In this document: piece after piece, positions 61,572 to 64,000 of the stretch
Layout of the letters: every line of letters begins with the position of its first letter
Numbering within the stretch: the stretch's first letter is position 1
Assembly (NCBI RefSeq): GCF_010468615.1
Contig: NZ_WUEH01000016.1
Span: 1 to 64,000, forward strand
DNA from: Pseudodesulfovibrio sp. JC047
Lineage (GTDB): Bacteria > Desulfobacterota > Desulfovibrionia > Desulfovibrionales > Desulfovibrionaceae
Length of the DNA stretch: 64,000 bases
Reading direction: 5' to 3'
Translations under genes and position numbers: made by a program
The notes under the pieces: model-generated
What the model was told of the DNA's origin: nothing
Seen by the model: only the letters and a program-made list of their open reading frames with translations
The model's database searches: none

Positions 61572-63995
61572 TCAATACCGTTTGCGAGACCGTTGTCGGT
61601 ATTCATCATCCATTTTGTCAAAAAGTTGTCGTTTCTTTTTTTCAAAAGTCATCGCGGTTTTTATGGTGGAAAAAGCCACGCACAAGGTGCTCAAAATAAT
61701 GATGATTCCCTTGCAAATCTCCCATCGCTTGCTTTCGTCGTTGACCATATCCACAAAAAAACTTCCTTGAACGTCTCTGGTAAAATACAAAAACGTTGGG
61801 ATTCCGACCAACAGCAATCCAAGTCCAATCAATTCGAGCCAAATAAAATTCCGGCCAAGCATCAGGACAAAAAGCGTGGAATCCCGGATGATACGCAAGG
61901 TGACCAATCGCCGCTGAAGACTGCTGATATGCTCTTCAATTTCTTCGACAAATTGAAGAGAGCGTCTGAAGTTCTCCGCCTCACTGAGACGTTGCGTACT
62001 CACCCAGTTGATTTTATCCACACAGGCATTGAATTCCCTATTGAATTCCAAAAGCAGTCGAGGAAATGGGAACCATGCTGCTTCTTTTTGAATATGACGA
62101 ACTCGTTCGGCGAGATATTCCAAATTGCAGTTAATTCGCTTGATCTCATTTTTGACTTCGACATGCAGATCGGATTCAAATTTGTCAGTTCCGCGTAAAA
62201 AGAGTTGATAGGCCACGAAATTCTGAATCTGACCAAGCCCTTTCAACCGATTCAATTCAGTATTGGCAATTCCGGAGAAGTCATGATCCTGATGGAACCG
62301 TTTTTCAATATCGTCTGCAAGTTCAACCACCCTGTCCTTGAGGGCGTTCACAGATTCTTCCGCCAGCATCCACTGTTCCCACAGGGCATTCATCAATTGC
62401 ACCCGACCACGATCAAGCTCGGGATCGACCAAAATCCGATTAAAAACGTGTGGATCACGATCAATGAGATCAAAAAAGAGATCCATGGCCTGACCAGTGA
62501 ACCCCATTTTCACCATGCATACAGCTTGTCTGTATGAGGGGTCCAACCATGTTGGAGCAAGTGAATTTGCGTGTTTATAGAGGTTGATTGCGTCCTTGAG
62601 ATTCCCTTGAACTTCCAAAAGTCGTCCCTGAAAATAGGCCATGCATCCCTGTTGCAAAGGGGTGTAGCTCAAACGCTCGGCCTCCTGCCAATGGAACAAG
62701 GCCTGACTGAAATCCCCTTTTTCCAGATACCAGAAGCCCCACAGGGAATGAGGTTGGTAGTTACGCGGGGACGCCGATTGCGCCTCTTTGATGAAAAGCT
62801 CTGCTTTTTCCATTTCTCCGCGTTCGAGCGATCGGAAGGCATCCCAAATGAAGTCACCCTCCTCTGGGGCCAAATCCTTGAAACCATCCACCCAATCCTT
62901 GCCACGACTCCGCCAGATAGACTTCAACGTTCGCAACTGTCCGGGCGCATTGATTTCAAAGACTGCGTGAGACAACACATTTTTCAACTCACTTCGAGAG
63001 GCCAGAAGCCGAGACATGCCCGAGGCAAAACCATCCACATTTATTTCAGCATCAACATCCTCAAATCCCTGAGAAAAATCTTGAATATTCGTCTTTGACA
63101 GTTGCCGCCAAATAAACGGCTCCAGAGCAACGATTTCTTTTGAAGGACATTGATCCGGACGATGATTTTTCAATCCGCAATAAAAACATTCAGTCCCTTC
63201 CACGGCCACAAAGGCTTCGGGAAGTGCCACCTGCATGGTCCCATATCCAATCTCGTCGCCACCTTCTTTCAGGGAAAGCGTACACCAGGAATCCAGAGAC
63301 ACCTGTTCGGTCCCGTATCGGGCCTCATTCATTCGAAACCATTCGGAAAGCAAAAAGCCATCCATGAAACGGACATACGGAAAATCCGGGGTCATTCGGT
63401 TCCAATCCAACCCGATTTTCTGCGGCAGGTCTGCTGTAAATTGGTATGATCCCTGAAGGACTGCGGCCATGACGATCGGCCAATACCGCTTGGATTCATC
63501 ATCCTTGACGGTCTTTATCAAGCCGAGCAGCTCGGTACACAGCGAACGCAGTAGTCGAAAACTCTCCAACGGAAAAAAGAGAGCCCCTTCCTTGACATCA
63601 GAAATATATTTCAGTCCGAGACGTTGTAATAATTCAACGATTTCCGCTGAAAAGTCCCGCCATCCAAGAATGCTCTCCTTGTCCGACATCTTTCCCAACG
63701 GCTTGATGACAAAATACCACTTCCGCAGCGACTCGTAATCCAACCCCTGATCCAGTGTCAGCCTCAACCATTCCACCGAGGCAAGGCCTTCGTCTCCACC
63801 TGTCTTTTCAGTACCAAGTCCCTGAACATTCTTCACTTTATCTTTCAGTTTAGAATGGATAATCAGCTCGAATTCATCGGAAATCGTCACGGATTGCTGA
63901 TCAAGACCAATCGGGAGTGAGACCGTATATTCAAGGTCGTAGCCGACAAGCAACGTCAGGGGGATAACTTGACAAAAAACGGGCGTTGGGTTCAC
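61572..63995 (-). CDS. Large TPR membrane protein with zinc knuckle, 5' end at window edge
   Basis: At least 807 residues on the minus strand. A C-x2-C-x3-H-x4-C zinc-knuckle-like site is in CFYCGLKNHRPDQC (about residue 270). TPR-like repeats follow at about 395-530 (LWGFWYLEKGDFSQALFHWQEAE, then NLKDAINLYKHANSLAPTW). Two membrane helices lie near the end (FIWLELIGLGLLLVGIPTFLYF; GIIIILSTLCVAFSTIKT). The frame remains open to the window edge, so the true start may be outside. Function is unknown; it may assemble a membrane complex. Confidence 0.75.
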   Translation of the reverse strand: MNPTPVFCQVIPLTLLVGYDLEYTVSLPIGLDQQSVTISDEFELIIHSKLKDKVKNVQGLGTEKTGGDEGLASVEWLRLTLDQGLDYESLRKWYFVIKPLGKMSDKESILGWRDFSAEIVELLQRLGLKYISDVKEGALFFPLESFRLLRSLCTELLGLIKTVKDDESKRYWPIVMAAVLQGSYQFTADLPQKIGLDWNRMTPDFPYVRFMDGFLLSEWFRMNEARYGTEQVSLDSWCTLSLKEGGDEIGYGTMQVALPEAFVAVEGTECFYCGLKNHRPDQCPSKEIVALEPFIWRQLSKTNIQDFSQGFEDVDAEINVDGFASGMSRLLASRSELKNVLSHAVFEINAPGQLRTLKSIWRSRGKDWVDGFKDLAPEEGDFIWDAFRSLERGEMEKAELFIKEAQSASPRNYQPHSLWGFWYLEKGDFSQALFHWQEAERLSYTPLQQGCMAYFQGRLLEVQGNLKDAINLYKHANSLAPTWLDPSYRQAVCMVKMGFTGQAMDLFFDLIDRDPHVFNRILVDPELDRGRVQLMNALWEQWMLAEESVNALKDRVVELADDIEKRFHQDHDFSGIANTELNRLKGLGQIQNFVAYQLFLRGTDKFESDLHVEVKNEIKRINCNLEYLAERVRHIQKEAAWFPFPRLLLEFNREFNACVDKINWVSTQRLSEAENFRRSLQFVEEIEEHISSLQRRLVTLRIIRDSTLFVLMLGRNFIWLELIGLGLLLVGIPTFLYFTRDVQGSFFVDMVNDESKRWEICKGIIIILSTLCVAFSTIKTAMTFEKKKRQLFDKMDDEYRQRSRKRY

Positions 63996-64000
63996 TCGCG

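Overview
The window looks like part of a chromosome of a sulfate-reducing deltaproteobacterium of the Desulfovibrio / Pseudodesulfovibrio type. The inference rests on a tungstate-type (Tup) transporter next to a ModE-like regulator without a ligand domain, a tungsten-type aldehyde:ferredoxin oxidoreductase, the archaeal-type small LeuC/LeuD pair, and on the general look of the proteins. No rRNA or other phylogenetic marker is present, so the genus is not proven.

Region 1 (1 to about 23,980) is the right-hand part of a lambda-like siphovirus prophage, transcribed leftward. Reading with transcription it holds a D5/P4-type primase-helicase, a CHC2/TOPRIM primase, a small unknown gene, terminase small and large subunits, an HTH gene, an inserted KAP-type P-loop NTPase, then W, portal, protease with nested scaffold, decoration and major capsid proteins, a small lysis-like cassette, neck and tail genes (FII, Z, U, V, G/GT, H, M, L, K, I) and the start of J, which runs off the left edge. 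Most genes overlap by ATGA or TGATG, so translation is probably coupled. The right end is a degenerate tRNA-Val(CAC) 3' half followed by a strong terminator, interpreted as an attachment-site scar. No integrase or repressor lies in the window; they should be to the left.

Region 2 (24.0-34.4 kb) has a small membrane protein and Tex, then a tungsten cluster: aldehyde oxidoreductase, a MoaD-like sulfur carrier, a ThiF/MoeB-like activating enzyme, a TunR/ModE-like regulator, TupA, TupB, TupC and a MobB-like GTPase with an added Cys cluster. TrmL follows. Together they read as uptake of tungstate, cofactor maturation, the enzyme that uses it, and control.

Region 3 (34.4-45.2 kb) has rfbB and rfbD, a convergent SulP permease carrying zinc ribbons, STAS and cNMP domains, a small membrane coiled-coil pair with a probable frameshift, a GIY-YIG protein, an ABC-F ATPase, a Nudix hydrolase, asd and a class IV aminotransferase. 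Region 4 (45.3-51.3 kb, minus strand) holds psd and pssA (phosphatidylethanolamine synthesis) upstream of leuA, leuC, leuD and leuB.

Region 5 (51.5-64 kb) has a chemoreceptor, a methyltransferase-like gene, an array of five tRNA-Gly(GCC) and two tRNA-Cys(GCA) in three promoter-terminator units, dksA, an NFACT/RqcH gene, a hemerythrin-PAS protein, a lysozyme-like protein, mutY and a large TPR membrane protein that reaches the right edge.

No CRISPR array, rRNA or insertion sequence was seen. The strongest candidates for something new are the KAP NTPase cargo gene with its flanking hairpin and repeats, the zinc-ribbon SulP fusion, and the tungsten cluster with its palindromic operator.
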